In this document: positions 7,729 through 16,203 of the stretch, one piece after another | Numbering within the stretch: position 1 is the stretch's first letter | How the letters are laid out: the number at the start of each line of letters is the position of its first letter | Source of the DNA: Polaromonas sp. | GTDB taxonomy: Bacteria; Pseudomonadota; Gammaproteobacteria; Burkholderiales; Burkholderiaceae_C | Assembly (NCBI GenBank): GCA_013298945.1 | Contig: JAAFJR010000001.1 | Location: 310,001 to 374,000, forward strand | Length of the DNA stretch: 64,000 nt | Direction of reading: 5' to 3' | Notes under the pieces: model-generated | Databases searched by the model: none | Told to the model about the DNA's origin: nothing | What the model saw: the letters and a program-made list of their open reading frames with translations, nothing else | Made by a program: the position numbers and the translations under genes

Positions 7729-8940
7729 TTAACGCGGCTGCCCTTTAGGTCGTGGACGCGTTCCAGCGCTAACCGTCAGCTCCAAGGGCATTTCTTTGCG
7801 AATAATGCCAAATTTCTCACTGTTTCCAGGCTTGATGCTAGACACTTGTGTCAAAAGTTCCGAAACGTTACGAACCGGTTTTCCGGCAATGCTCACAATG
7901 ATGTCCCCCGGAACAATGCCCGCTTTGGCCGCTGGCGCACCCTGCAAAACGCCGGTGATGATGACACCTTGTAAAGCTTCACCAGATTTTGATGAATTTT
8001 TGATTCCAAACGTAACGGCCAGCTCCGGTGATAGATCTTGCGGTTCCACGCCAATCCAACCCCGCGTCACCACGCCGTCTTTCACAATGCCTTCCATCAC
8101 TTGCTTGGCAGTCGATACCGGAATCGCAAACCCAATGCCCAAGCTGCCGCCAGAGCGCGAATAAATCGCGGTGTTGATACCTTGCAAATTGCCATTCACA
8201 TCTACCAACGCGCCACCTGAATTGCCGGGGTTGATGGCTGCATCGGTTTGGATAAAGTTTTCAAAAGTGTTGATGCCCAACTGGTTACGCCCCAGTGCGC
8301 TCACAATGCCGCTGGTCACTGTTTGCCCCACGCCAAACGGGTTGCCAATCGCCAGCACTTGGTCGCCCACTTGCAGCGCGTCAGAGTTACCCAGCACAAT
8401 AGCGGGCAGCTTATCTAGTGTGATTTTCAAGATAGCCAGGTCAGAATCAGGATCTGTCCCAATCACCTTGGCAATCGTGCGGCGGCTGTCGTTCAAGATC
8501 ACTTCAATCTCGTCTGCACCTTCCACCACATGGTTGTTGGTCAAAATAATGCCGTCTGTGCTGACAATCACGCCGCTGCCCAAGCCCGCTTGCTGTGGCT
8601 CAGAGCCTTGACCGCCCTGCGAGCCTTCGCCCCTGTCGCCGAAAAAGAATTTGAACCACGGGTCGTCCATGCGCGAATTTTTCACCGCGTTTTTGCTGAT
8701 ATTCAAGCTCACAACGGCGGCAGACGCCGTTTGTGCCGCTGTGCGAAAGCTGCCCACAGGCACGGCACCTGCGATAGGCGCTGGCGCTTCGGTCACGGAA
8801 ATACCCGCCACCTGCGCTTTAGAGCTACCCAACCAACCCGCAGAATTGCCCAGCCAAGCCGGCTTTAGTGTGGTGACGATGAATAGCGCCGCGAGTAAAA
8901 CGGTCACTGTTTGAGAGAAAAAGAGCCAAAATCGTTTCAT
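7729..8940 (-). CDS. HtrA/Deg-type periplasmic serine protease
   Basis: Trypsin-like quality-control protease of the HtrA family, anchored by an N-terminal hydrophobic segment (MKRFWLFFSQTVTVLLAALF). From this start the catalytic triad is His137 (TNNHVVEG), Asp167 (DSDLAIL) and Ser241 (NPGNSGGAL). One PDZ domain follows (about 280-390, GWIGVEPQDLSPEL, AAKAGIVPGDIIVSI), so the layout resembles DegS rather than two-PDZ DegP/DegQ. 403 residues. An in-frame ATG 15 bp upstream (8955) gives MDNAG in front; I prefer 8940 because homologues begin with MKRFW. The gene is divergent from the NIF3 gene with about 67 bp between. Confidence 0.9.
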   Translation of the reverse strand: MKRFWLFFSQTVTVLLAALFIVTTLKPAWLGNSAGWLGSSKAQVAGISVTEAPAPIAGAVPVGSFRTAAQTASAAVVSLNISKNAVKNSRMDDPWFKFFFGDRGEGSQGGQGSEPQQAGLGSGVIVSTDGIILTNNHVVEGADEIEVILNDSRRTIAKVIGTDPDSDLAILKITLDKLPAIVLGNSDALQVGDQVLAIGNPFGVGQTVTSGIVSALGRNQLGINTFENFIQTDAAINPGNSGGALVDVNGNLQGINTAIYSRSGGSLGIGFAIPVSTAKQVMEGIVKDGVVTRGWIGVEPQDLSPELAVTFGIKNSSKSGEALQGVIITGVLQGAPAAKAGIVPGDIIVSIAGKPVRNVSELLTQVSSIKPGNSEKFGIIRKEMPLELTVSAGTRPRPKGQPR

Positions 8941-9007
8941 ACCAGCATTGTCCATGTAAAAATGACTAAATTAGCTTCCATAAACGCTTCTATAACGTTT
9001 TTAACCT

Positions 9008-9823
9008 ATGACCGACCGACAAACGCTGCTATCAACTCTCAACAGCTTGCTTGCACCCGAGCGCTTCAGTGACTACGGCCCCAATGGTCTACAAGTTGAG
9101 GGCAAAACCGATATTCGCAAGATCGTCTCAGGCGTCACCGCCAGCCGCGCTTTGATAGAAGCGGCTATTGACGCCAAAGCCGACGCCATCTTCGTCCACC
9201 ACGGCCTGTTTTGGCGCGGGCAAACGGGCGTGGTCACAGGCTGGATGAAAGAGCGCCTGAAACTGCTGATCGCCCACGACATCAACCTCTACGCCTACCA
9301 CCTGCCACTAGACGCCCACCCCGAGCTGGGCAACAACGCCCAATTGGGGCAAAAACTAGGCTTTATCACCCCAAAAGCAGATGAAAGAGGCGAAATTACC
9401 CACTTTGGCGACCAATCGCTGGGCTGGCTGGCCAATATTGAACAAAATAGCGATAAAAATTCGCAAAATCAGCCCTTTTCGCCCGAAAACCTTCAAAAAC
9501 ACCTGGAAAACACCCTAAAAAGGCAAGTAGCCAGCGTATTTGCTACCTCAGAAGCTACAAAAAATATAGCATTAAAAAATATAGCGTGGTGCACCGGCGG
9601 TGCGCAAAGCTATTTCGAAGCCGCCATAGCCGCTGGCGCAGACGCCTTCATCACGGGCGAAATGTCCGAACCCCAGGCTCATCTAGCCCGCGAATGCGGC
9701 GTCGCCTACTTTGCCTGCGGCCACCACGCTACCGAGCGCTACGGCGCACCGGCGGTTGCTGGGCATGTGGCGGCGCAATTGGGTGTTGAGCACGAATTCA
9801 TTGAGATTGACAATCCGGCTTAA
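9008..9823 (+). CDS. NIF3/YbgI-family dinuclear metal protein
   Basis: Member of the Nif3-like family (GTP cyclohydrolase I type 2 homologues), hexameric proteins with a two-metal site and no settled function. Metal-binding motifs are FVHHGLFWRG near residue 60, AYHLPLDAHP near 97 and the C-terminal GHHATERYG. Length 271 is a little above the usual 250. Residues about 173-193, in the loop before the conserved WCTGGAQSYF, are encoded by a repeat copy (VASVFATSEATKNIAL). Its stop lies 4 bp before the pdxA start, so the two are probably co-transcribed. Confidence 0.92.
   Translation: MTDRQTLLSTLNSLLAPERFSDYGPNGLQVEGKTDIRKIVSGVTASRALIEAAIDAKADAIFVHHGLFWRGQTGVVTGWMKERLKLLIAHDINLYAYHLPLDAHPELGNNAQLGQKLGFITPKADERGEITHFGDQSLGWLANIEQNSDKNSQNQPFSPENLQKHLENTLKRQVASVFATSEATKNIALKNIAWCTGGAQSYFEAAIAAGADAFITGEMSEPQAHLARECGVAYFACGHHATERYGAPAVAGHVAAQLGVEHEFIEIDNPA
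9526..9585 (+). repeat. Dispersed palindromic repeat, copy 4 (inside NIF3 gene)
   Basis: GTAGCCAGCGTATTTGCTACC, then CAGAAGCTAC and a tail AAAAAATATAGC that is itself doubled (9560-9585). Translated in sense as ASVFATSEAT; the frame's consensus TAA stop is TCA (Ser). More diverged than the intergenic copies. Confidence 0.7.
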
Positions 9824-9827
9824 ATCC

Positions 9828-10922
9828 ATGACCCCCACGCTTGTCACTTCACTGCCCATCGCCATCACCATGGGCGATCCTTCTGGCATTGGCCCTGAAA
9901 CCATCGTCAAGGCCTTCATGGCAGAGCCTGAGTTGACGAAAAACTGCTTTGTCGTAGGTGATGTGGCAGTAATGCAGCGGGCGGTAGGTTTTTTAAAATT
10001 TGCTATCAAAATTGAACCGATTTTAGAGTCTGAAATTGGCGCTCAGCCGGCGTATTTATTGCCTGAGCTGCTATCAATAAAGGTGCTACAGTTAGGTAAG
10101 AGAAAAAATGATGTTGCTAAGTCTTTTGAGCTAGGCAAAATCAGCGCTGAATCTGGCAAAGCAGCTGCTGATGCTGTGGTGTGGGCAGCGCGGGCGGCGT
10201 TGAAGGGCCAGATTTCGGCGCTGGTCACAGCACCACTGCACAAAGAGGCGCTTGCACTGGCAGGCGTGAAGTTTCCGGGGCATACCGAGCTGCTGCAGGC
10301 GGAATCTGCTGCTTTTTTAGGCAAATCTGTGGCGGATGTACCGGTTCGGATGATGTTGGCGAACGAGGAGTTGCGCACTGTTTTGGTGAGTATTCATATG
10401 TCACTGAGGGATGCGATTGAGGCTGTTTCCATTGATAACGTGCTTGAAACTATTCGCATAACCCGTGATTTTTTGCACAGAACCGTGGGTGAAAAGTCAC
10501 GCAGACCCATCGCTGTGGCTGGCTTGAACCCACATGCGGGTGAGGGCGGTTTGTTTGGACGGGAGGAGATCGAGGTCATTTCGCCCGCGATTGAAGCGGC
10601 TCAAAAAGAAGGTATCGACGTGGTGGGGCCGTTTGCGCCAGACACGATCTTTATGCGAGCGCGAGATAAAATAATTAATGATGACAATGGTTTAGCTCAA
10701 AAGCAGTTGGGAGAATTTGATGCCGTGATCGCCATGTATCATGACCAAGGCTTGATTCCAGTGAAGTATTTGGGCGTGGAGCAGGGTGTTAACGTGACGC
10801 TGGGGCTGCCACTGGTGCGTACCAGCCCTGACCACGGCACGGCGTTTGACATTGCGGGGCAGGGTATTGCGGATGCTGCTAGCTTGATTGCTGCGATTCG
10901 AATGGCTAAAAGACTTATTTAG
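9828..10922 (+). CDS. pdxA: 4-hydroxythreonine-4-phosphate dehydrogenase
   Basis: PdxA oxidises 4-phosphohydroxy-L-threonine with NAD in the DXP-dependent pyridoxal phosphate pathway. Start is ATG 9828 (MTPTLVTSLPIAITMGDPSGIGPE); the open frame reaches further back but only as overlap with the NIF3 gene. Family motifs are TAPLHKEAL, PGHTELLQAES (metal His), GLNPHAGEGGLFG and MYHDQGLIPVKYL (metal His). It has 364 residues against about 330 in E. coli; the surplus is mainly residues about 69-100, where a near-consensus repeat copy encodes AQPAYLLPELLS followed by a Lys/Arg-rich stretch. Conserved catalytic parts are intact, so the enzyme is probably functional. Confidence 0.96.
   Translation: MTPTLVTSLPIAITMGDPSGIGPETIVKAFMAEPELTKNCFVVGDVAVMQRAVGFLKFAIKIEPILESEIGAQPAYLLPELLSIKVLQLGKRKNDVAKSFELGKISAESGKAAADAVVWAARAALKGQISALVTAPLHKEALALAGVKFPGHTELLQAESAAFLGKSVADVPVRMMLANEELRTVLVSIHMSLRDAIEAVSIDNVLETIRITRDFLHRTVGEKSRRPIAVAGLNPHAGEGGLFGREEIEVISPAIEAAQKEGIDVVGPFAPDTIFMRARDKIINDDNGLAQKQLGEFDAVIAMYHDQGLIPVKYLGVEQGVNVTLGLPLVRTSPDHGTAFDIAGQGIADAASLIAAIRMAKRLI
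10032..10092 (+). repeat. Dispersed palindromic repeat, copy 5 (inside pdxA)
   Basis: Exact consensus core GCCGGCGTATTTATTGCC at 10046-10063 within a coding gene. Arms are GCTCAG and CTGAGC, again changed on both sides and still pairing. Read in the one sense frame that is open in the consensus: AQPAYLLPELLS. Confidence 0.95.
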
Positions 10923-10937
10923 CGTAACAATAGAGTA

Positions 10938-10985
10938 GAAAATGGCTATATCCGGCGTATTTATTGCCTAAATAGCTATAGAAAT
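10938..10985 (+). repeat. Dispersed palindromic repeat, copy 6 (pdxA-mscL gap)
   Basis: Core TCCGGCGTATTTATTGCC at 10951-10968, arms GGCTATA and AATAGCTATA, in the convergent gap just after pdxA. Confidence 0.93.
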
Positions 10986-10990
10986 CATAG

Positions 10991-11023
10991 TAAAAAAATC
11001 GCCTGCAAGTTGCCCTGCAGGCG
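10991..11023 (-). terminator. Terminator of mscL
   Basis: Minus strand CGCCTGCA, 8-base loop, TGCAGGCG, then A and seven T. Perfect 8-bp stem 36 bp after the mscL stop. Confidence 0.85.
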
Positions 11024-11058
11024 GTTAAATAAGAAGCTTAGAAAGCTAAAGATAAAGC

Positions 11059-11487
11059 TTATTTAGCCAAGCTGTCGCGAATTTGGCGCAACAATACGAC
11101 GTCTTCAGGTGTGGCTGCTGGCGCAGGTGCTGGCTCTGCTTTCTTCATTTTGTTCATTTGCTTGACCATCAAGAAGATGACGAACGCCAAAATCGCAAAA
11201 TTTACCACGATGGTGAGGAAGTTACCGTAGGCAAACAAGTTGGCACCAGCAGCTTTGAGAGAGGCGTAGCTTGTAGCACCCTCGACCGCTTTCGTAGGCG
11301 CTCCCAATACGTAATACATCTCGGTAAAGTTGGTGCCGCCGAAGATTTTGCCGACGAGTGGCATGATCATGTCACCTACGAACGAATCGACGATTTTGCC
11401 AAACGCGCCGCCGATGATCACACCGACTGCTAAGTCCATCACATTGCCTTTGAGTGCGAATTCCTTAAATTCTGACATCATGCTCAT
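11059..11487 (-). CDS. mscL: Large-conductance mechanosensitive channel
   Basis: MscL is the homopentameric inner-membrane valve that opens under extreme membrane tension in hypo-osmotic shock. 142 residues with the typical N-terminal amphipathic helix and first membrane helix ([20 protein letters not shown]), a periplasmic loop ([14 protein letters not shown]), a second helix ([20 protein letters not shown]) and a charged C-terminal helix ([13 protein letters not shown]). AAGGGAG lies 7 bases before the ATG at 11487, which fixes the start over internal ATGs. It stands alone with its own terminator. Confidence 0.98.
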   Translation of the reverse strand: MSMMSEFKEFALKGNVMDLAVGVIIGGAFGKIVDSFVGDMIMPLVGKIFGGTNFTEMYYVLGAPTKAVEGATSYASLKAAGANLFAYGNFLTIVVNFAILAFVIFLMVKQMNKMKKAEPAPAPAATPEDVVLLRQIRDSLAK

Positions 11488-11647
11488 TGTTTAACTCCCT
11501 TAAATTGATTTAAAAAAACTGACGTTGCCGATTATGCCTTTTGTAAGATGACTGTCAACTTCGGGTTTGGGGAGCATTTTGCCGATAAAAGTGCGTTAGA
11601 TGAGCTGCACAAAGCTTGTCAGAACGTGTTTTTGTGTATCCCTTAGG

Positions 11648-11677
11648 TTGATTTTGCTTTGTGGGGTCAGCTACAAT
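11648..11677 (+). promoter_or_regulatory. Sigma-70-type promoter of petABC
   Basis: TTGATT (11648-11653), 18-base spacer, TACAAT (11672-11677), leaving a leader of about 50 bases before petA. The rest of the 247-bp mscL-petA gap shows nothing else I can name. Confidence 0.6.
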
Positions 11678-11734
11678 AAGGAGTTACCCCTGATTTGCAT
11701 CCCATTCCGTTAAATTTCACAAAAGAATGCACCT

Positions 11735-12331
11735 ATGAGCGCAAGCGTCGATACCAGTAAAAGAACATGGCTAATAGCCTCTAGCTGCGCAGGCGCAGTG
11801 GGCGCAGGCTTTGTAGCCGTCCCCTTCGTCAGCAGTTTTTCCCCTTCAGAACGAGCCAAAGCGGCTGGAGCAGCGGTTGAGGTTGATATTTCCGCCCTCA
11901 AGCCGGGCGAGAAGTTGACCGTTGAGTGGCGCGGCAAGCCGGTTTGGATCGTCAAGCGTACCCCCGAACAAGTGGCTGCACTTAAGGGCATTGATAACCA
12001 GTTGGCAGACCCTAAGTCTGAGCGCAAGCCAGATGAGTTGACGCCTGCGTACGCTAAAAACGAAGCACGCTCTATTAAGCCTGAAATTTTTGTTGCTGTT
12101 GGTATCTGCTCACATTTGGGCTGCTCACCGTCTGACAAGTTCACGCCAGGTGCACAGCCTTCATTGCCAGACGACTGGACAGGCGGCTTTTTGTGCCCTT
12201 GCCACGGTTCTACTTTCGATATGGCTGGCCGCGTTTACAAAAACAAACCTGCGCCTGATAACCTAGAAATACCCCCGCACATGTATTTGTCGGACGCTCG
12301 CCTTATTATTGGCGAAGATAAAAAAGCATAA
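11735..12331 (+). CDS. petA: Ubiquinol-cytochrome c reductase, Rieske iron-sulfur subunit
   Basis: Rieske subunit of respiratory complex III, passing electrons from ubiquinol to cytochrome c1. 198 residues. The N-terminus (TSKRTWLIASSCAGAVGAGF) is a single membrane anchor that is probably Tat-exported, although only a KR pair is visible. The 2Fe-2S ligands are in CSHLGCSPSD and CPCHGSTFDMAGRV (two Cys, two His, plus the bridging Cys pair). First gene of petABC: the petB ATG is 12 bp on. Confidence 0.98.
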   Translation: MSASVDTSKRTWLIASSCAGAVGAGFVAVPFVSSFSPSERAKAAGAAVEVDISALKPGEKLTVEWRGKPVWIVKRTPEQVAALKGIDNQLADPKSERKPDELTPAYAKNEARSIKPEIFVAVGICSHLGCSPSDKFTPGAQPSLPDDWTGGFLCPCHGSTFDMAGRVYKNKPAPDNLEIPPHMYLSDARLIIGEDKKA

Positions 12332-12342
12332 GGTATATAGTC

Positions 12343-13755
12343 ATGGCCGCTTCTTATAAAGAAATCTCTCCGAACGCTCCTGCTGGCGAAAAGCTGCTGA
12401 ACTGGGTAGATAACCGCTTTCCAGCATCAAAGCTTTACAAAGAGCATTTGAGCGAGTACTACGCTCCTAAAAACTTCAATTTTTGGTATATTTTTGGCTC
12501 GTTGGCGCTCTTGGTGCTGGTGATCCAAATCGTCACCGGCATCTTTTTGGTGATGCATTACAAGCCAGATGCAGCTTTGGCGTTTGCCTCTGTCGAATAC
12601 ATCATGCGTGATGTGCCTTGGGGTTGGTTGGTGCGTTACATGCATTCCACAGGTGCGTCGATGTTCTTCGTCGTGGTCTATATGCATATGTTCCGTGGTT
12701 TGATCTACGGTAGCTACCGCAAACCGCGCGAGTTGGTTTGGATTTTCGGTTGCGCGATTTTCTTGTGCTTGATGGCTGAGGCTTTCATGGGCTATTTGCT
12801 CCCTTGGGGTCAAATGAGCTATTGGGGCGCTCAGGTGATCGTTAACTTGTTTGCGGCTATCCCGTTCGTGGGCCCAGATTTGGCATTGCTGATTCGTGGC
12901 GACTATGTGGTGGGCGATGCAACTTTGAACCGATTCTTCAGCTTCCACGTGATCGCTGTGCCATTGGTTTTGCTCGGCTTGGTAGCTGCGCACATCATTG
13001 CTTTGCATGAAGTGGGCTCAAACAACCCAGACGGCGTTGAAATCAAGGGTCCAAATGCGCCTAAAGATGCTGCTGGTCATCCGGTTGATGGCATTCCGTT
13101 TCACCCTTACTACACCGTGCATGACATTTTTGCGGTCAGCATGTTCTTGATGGTGTTTACCGCCATCATCTTCTTTGCGCCTGAGTTTGGTGGTTACTTC
13201 TTGGAGTACAACAACTTTATCCCTGCCGACCCGTTGAAAACACCAGCGCACATCGCGCCTGTTTGGTATTTCACACCGTATTACTCCATGCTGCGCGCTA
13301 TCACGTCACAAATGATGTATGCATTGATTGCTTGCGTTTTGGGTGCGGCTGCTTTTGCAGCGTTCAAGTCCAAATTGCCAACGCTCTTCAAAGGTGCGGC
13401 GATTGTTGCTGCAGTTGGCGTTAGCGCCATGATGTTGGCGATTGATGCTAAGTTCTGGGGCGTTGTCGTCATGGGTGGCGCGGTCATTATTTTGTTTTTC
13501 TTGCCTTGGTTGGATAACAGCTCAGTGAAATCGATCCGCTATCGTCCAGATTGGCACAAATACATGTATGGCATTTTCGTCATCAATTTTTTAATTTTGG
13601 GCTATTTGGGTATCCAAGCACCGTCAGCGATTGGTGAGCGTGTGTCACAAGTCGGTACTTTGTTTTATTTCGGCTTCTTCTTGTTGATGCCTTGGTGGAG
13701 CAAGTTGGGTACACCTAAAGCGGTACCTGACCGTATTATTTTTGCTGCGCATTGA
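12343..13755 (+). CDS. petB: Ubiquinol-cytochrome c reductase, cytochrome b
   Basis: Membrane subunit of complex III carrying both b hemes and the two quinone sites. 470 residues, longer than mitochondrial cytochrome b, with extra C-terminal helices as is common in this order. Visible are heme-ligand helices (GWLVRYMHSTGASMFFVVVYMH; FFSFHVIAVPLVLLGLVAAH), the GYLLPWGQMSYWGA loop and the Qo-site PEF-type motif in FFAPEFGGYF (PEFG rather than PEWY, with the Glu kept). The petC frame begins 21 bp after its stop. Confidence 0.98.
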   Translation: MAASYKEISPNAPAGEKLLNWVDNRFPASKLYKEHLSEYYAPKNFNFWYIFGSLALLVLVIQIVTGIFLVMHYKPDAALAFASVEYIMRDVPWGWLVRYMHSTGASMFFVVVYMHMFRGLIYGSYRKPRELVWIFGCAIFLCLMAEAFMGYLLPWGQMSYWGAQVIVNLFAAIPFVGPDLALLIRGDYVVGDATLNRFFSFHVIAVPLVLLGLVAAHIIALHEVGSNNPDGVEIKGPNAPKDAAGHPVDGIPFHPYYTVHDIFAVSMFLMVFTAIIFFAPEFGGYFLEYNNFIPADPLKTPAHIAPVWYFTPYYSMLRAITSQMMYALIACVLGAAAFAAFKSKLPTLFKGAAIVAAVGVSAMMLAIDAKFWGVVVMGGAVIILFFLPWLDNSSVKSIRYRPDWHKYMYGIFVINFLILGYLGIQAPSAIGERVSQVGTLFYFGFFLLMPWWSKLGTPKAVPDRIIFAAH

Positions 13756-13775
13756 TTAGAAGGAGAACCATAAAA

Positions 13776-14534
13776 ATGAAAAAACTACTCCTTAGCCTTA
13801 TTTTGTCCTTGGGTTTTGTCTCAGGTGTGCAAGCTAGCTCAGAAGGTGTTCATTGGGACAAAGCGCCCAATAAAGTCAACGATATGGCATCTTTGCAAAA
13901 CGGCGCAAAATTGTTTGTCAACCATTGCTTAAACTGCCACTCAGCGGCTTACATGCGTTACAACCGTTTGAAAGACATTGGCTTGACGGAAGCGCAAATC
14001 AAAGAAAACTTGCTGTTTGCAACCGACAAAGTGGGTGAAACCATGAAGGCTGCGATTGATCCCAAGCAAGCCAAAGACTGGTTTGGCGCTAACCCTCCAG
14101 ATTTGACGGTCATTGCACGCTCACGTGCAGGCAGCGGAGGTACTGGCGCTGATTATTTGTACACTTACTTGCGTACTTATTACCGCGACGAAACCAAAGC
14201 AACAGGCTGGAACAACTTGGCTATGCCTAACGTTGCGATGCCGCACGTGCTGTGGGAGTTGCAGGGTGAGCGTAAACCGATTTTCAACGAAGTTGAAGAG
14301 CATGGTCACAAAGTACAAGTCTTTTCTGGCAAATGGGAGCAGGTCAAGCCTGGCTCCATGACACCGCTGCAATATGACCAAGCCATTGGCGATTTGGTTG
14401 GCTACATGCAATGGATGGCAGAACCTGCGCAATCCACACGCGTTCGCGTTGGTGTATGGGTATTGTTGTTCTTGCTGATGTTTGCAGTCGTTGCTTGGCG
14501 CTTGAATGCCTCGTATTGGAAAGATGTTAAGTAG
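13776..14534 (+). CDS. petC: Ubiquinol-cytochrome c reductase, cytochrome c1
   Basis: Heme c subunit of complex III. The start is ATG 13776 (MKKLLLSLILSLGFVSGVQA signal peptide) preceded by AGGAG; an earlier in-frame ATG at 13752 overlaps the end of petB and would put charged residues ahead of the signal peptide. The heme site is CLNCHSA (CXXCH), the likely Met ligand is in NVAMPHVLWELQG, and a C-terminal membrane helix (VGVWVLLFLLMFAVVAW) anchors it. 252 residues. Followed by a terminator, so petABC is a complete operon. Confidence 0.97.
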   Translation: MKKLLLSLILSLGFVSGVQASSEGVHWDKAPNKVNDMASLQNGAKLFVNHCLNCHSAAYMRYNRLKDIGLTEAQIKENLLFATDKVGETMKAAIDPKQAKDWFGANPPDLTVIARSRAGSGGTGADYLYTYLRTYYRDETKATGWNNLAMPNVAMPHVLWELQGERKPIFNEVEEHGHKVQVFSGKWEQVKPGSMTPLQYDQAIGDLVGYMQWMAEPAQSTRVRVGVWVLLFLLMFAVVAWRLNASYWKDVK

Positions 14535-14563
14535 ACATCTCTATTATTGACAATACATTTTTC

Positions 14564-14602
14564 GGAGTGGGTGGCTATATTAATGCCTCCCACTCTTTTT
14601 TG
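14564..14602 (+). terminator. Terminator of petABC
   Basis: GGAGTGGGTGGC and GCCTCCCACTC form a stem with one mismatch over a 9-base loop, followed by a run of T. It lies 30 bp after the petC stop. Confidence 0.85.
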
Positions 14603-14621
14603 ATTTTTAGGAGTCCTCACC

Positions 14622-15233
14622 ATGATGGTGCTTTATTCGGGTACTACTTGCCCTTTTTCTCATCGTAGTCGTTTCGTATTGTTTGAAAAAGGCATGGATT
14701 TTGAAATCCGCGATGTAGATTTGTACAACAAATCAGAAGACATCAGCTTGATGAACCCTTACGGTCAAGTGCCAATTTTGGTTGAGCGTGATTTGATTTT
14801 GTATGAATCAAACATCATCAACGAATACATCGACGAGCGTTTTCCACATCCACAATTGATGCCAGGCGACCCCGTTGACCGCGCACGCGTGCGCTTGTTT
14901 TTGCTCAATTTCGAAAAAGAATTGTTTGTCCATGTCAGCACATTAGAAAACCGTGCCAACAAAGGCAATGACAAAGTGTTGGAGAAGGCGCGCTCACATA
15001 TTCGTGACCGTTTGACGCAGCTGGCCCCCGTGTTTTTGAAAAACAAATACATGCTAGGCGATAATTTCTCAATGCTTGACGTCGCTATTGCGCCGCTGTT
15101 GTGGCGTTTGGATTTCTATGGTATCGAGCTGAGCAAAAATGCAGCACCTTTGCTCAAGTATGCCGAGCGCATTTTTTCTCGCCCTGCCTATATTGAAGCG
15201 TTGACGCCGTCTGAAAAAGTGATGCGTAAATAA
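14622..15233 (+). CDS. sspA: Stringent starvation protein A
   Basis: SspA is a glutathione-transferase-fold protein that binds RNA polymerase and affects stress and starvation gene expression. 203 residues. N-terminal thioredoxin-like part has MVLYSGTTCPFSHRSRFVLF and the cis-Pro loop GQVPILVERD; SspA proteins lack GST activity. AGGAG precedes ATG 14622. It is followed 42 bp on by sspB, as in many proteobacteria. The upstream petABC-sspA arrangement is typical for Burkholderiales. Confidence 0.96.
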   Translation: MMVLYSGTTCPFSHRSRFVLFEKGMDFEIRDVDLYNKSEDISLMNPYGQVPILVERDLILYESNIINEYIDERFPHPQLMPGDPVDRARVRLFLLNFEKELFVHVSTLENRANKGNDKVLEKARSHIRDRLTQLAPVFLKNKYMLGDNFSMLDVAIAPLLWRLDFYGIELSKNAAPLLKYAERIFSRPAYIEALTPSEKVMRK

Positions 15234-15275
15234 ATTGAATTGTGAAATTGCATAGCAAAGTGAGACTGCATTGTG

Positions 15276-15710
15276 ATGAACTCGGCTGAATCCACATCCA
15301 CGCGTCCATACCTCATTCGCGCCTTGCACGAATGGTGTGTTGACAACGGATTCACGCCGCTTATCACCGTGCAAGTTGATGCAAACACGCAAGTGCCACG
15401 AGAGCATGTTAAGGACAAAGAGATCGTTTTAAATCTTAGCTTTGATGCAACAAGTGGTTTGAAATTAGGCAATGACTATATTGAGTTCAAAGCAAGATTC
15501 TCGGGTGTGGCGCGTGATATTTCGGTGCCAGTGAATCGCGTCATAGCCATTTACGCACGTGAAACAAGCCAAGGCATGGCCTTCCCGAATGTGGGTTCAG
15601 ATATTGCTGCTCCAGAAGACGAGCCTACCGAAAATCTAAATGCTGTAAAAACGGAACAAACACCAAAGGCACCTGTAGTAAAAAGGCCAACACTAAAAAT
15701 TGTGAAGTAA
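15276..15710 (+). CDS. sspB: ClpXP adaptor / stringent starvation protein B
   Basis: SspB tethers ssrA-tagged proteins to ClpX for degradation. The N-terminal folded domain (about residues 8-110: TRPYLIRALHEWCVDNG, LNLSFDATSGL, FKARFSGVARDISVPV) binds the tag, and a flexible acidic/Pro-rich tail ends in a short ClpX-binding motif (RPTLKIVK), which is the expected C-terminal XB peptide. ATG 15276 is used; a GTG one codon earlier is also possible. 144 residues. Confidence 0.96.
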   Translation: MNSAESTSTRPYLIRALHEWCVDNGFTPLITVQVDANTQVPREHVKDKEIVLNLSFDATSGLKLGNDYIEFKARFSGVARDISVPVNRVIAIYARETSQGMAFPNVGSDIAAPEDEPTENLNAVKTEQTPKAPVVKRPTLKIVK

Positions 15711-15771
15711 TTTGAAATTTTCTGATCAACCCTAAAGAGTTGCTAGAATTTCGAGTTAAAATAAGAGATAC

Positions 15772-15847
15772 GCCGATTTAGCTCAGTTGGTAGAGCACCC
15801 GCCTTGTAAGCGGTAGGTCATCAGTTCGACTCCGATAATCGGCACCA
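15772..15847 (+). tRNA. tRNA-Thr (anticodon TGT)
   Basis: 76 bases including an encoded CCA. The acceptor stem GCCGATT pairs with AATCGGC, the D arm is TAGCTCAGTTGGTAGAGCA, the anticodon loop is CTTGTAA and the T loop is TTCGACT. The top pair of the anticodon stem is C-T, a mismatch. Confidence 0.97.
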
Positions 15848-15850
15848 TTT

Positions 15851-16177
15851 CTAACGTTTAGAAGCTATTAATCTTACTTTTAAACGAATCTCAGTGACTT
15901 GCTTTCCCTTTGAAAGTAAGTGTGCTTGAAATTTAGGCAGTAGCTGTCTTAATTTGGCAACTGCAGCATTCCCCTCAACAATCAAGCACCATGTAGTACC
16001 ATTGGCATCCTTGTCAACAGGTCCTGCTTTTATAGTAGCCCTTAGATTTAATGGAATCAAGGGATGGATAGATTGCAACATAGCATTTGATTCGCGCGAC
16101 AAATCAATAAGCTTTGCCAATGTTGGCGATTCTTTGGTTGCCTCTTCAATCGAAAACGGTGTGTTGCGGCGATTCAT
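15851..16177 (-). CDS. DciA-like (DUF721) protein
   Basis: 108 residues related to the DUF721 family, whose best-known member DciA helps load the replicative helicase DnaB in bacteria lacking DnaC. The N-terminal part is short; the C-terminal alpha/beta part (TWCLIVEGNAAVAKLRQLLP, LLSKGKQVTEIRLKVR) is recognisable. It lies beside the M23 peptidase and secA, the usual spot in Burkholderiales. It converges on tRNA-Thr with 3 bp between them. No strong ribosome site is seen before ATG 16177. Confidence 0.75.
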   Translation of the reverse strand: MNRRNTPFSIEEATKESPTLAKLIDLSRESNAMLQSIHPLIPLNLRATIKAGPVDKDANGTTWCLIVEGNAAVAKLRQLLPKFQAHLLSKGKQVTEIRLKVRLIASKR

Positions 16178-16203
16178 GAAATATGTATTTGGGAGCGTAA
16201 GTT

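Noticed and set aside
9711-9827. Upstream extension of the pdxA reading frame
   Set aside because: It overlaps the NIF3 gene, lacks family similarity, and the conserved N-terminus begins at ATG 9828.
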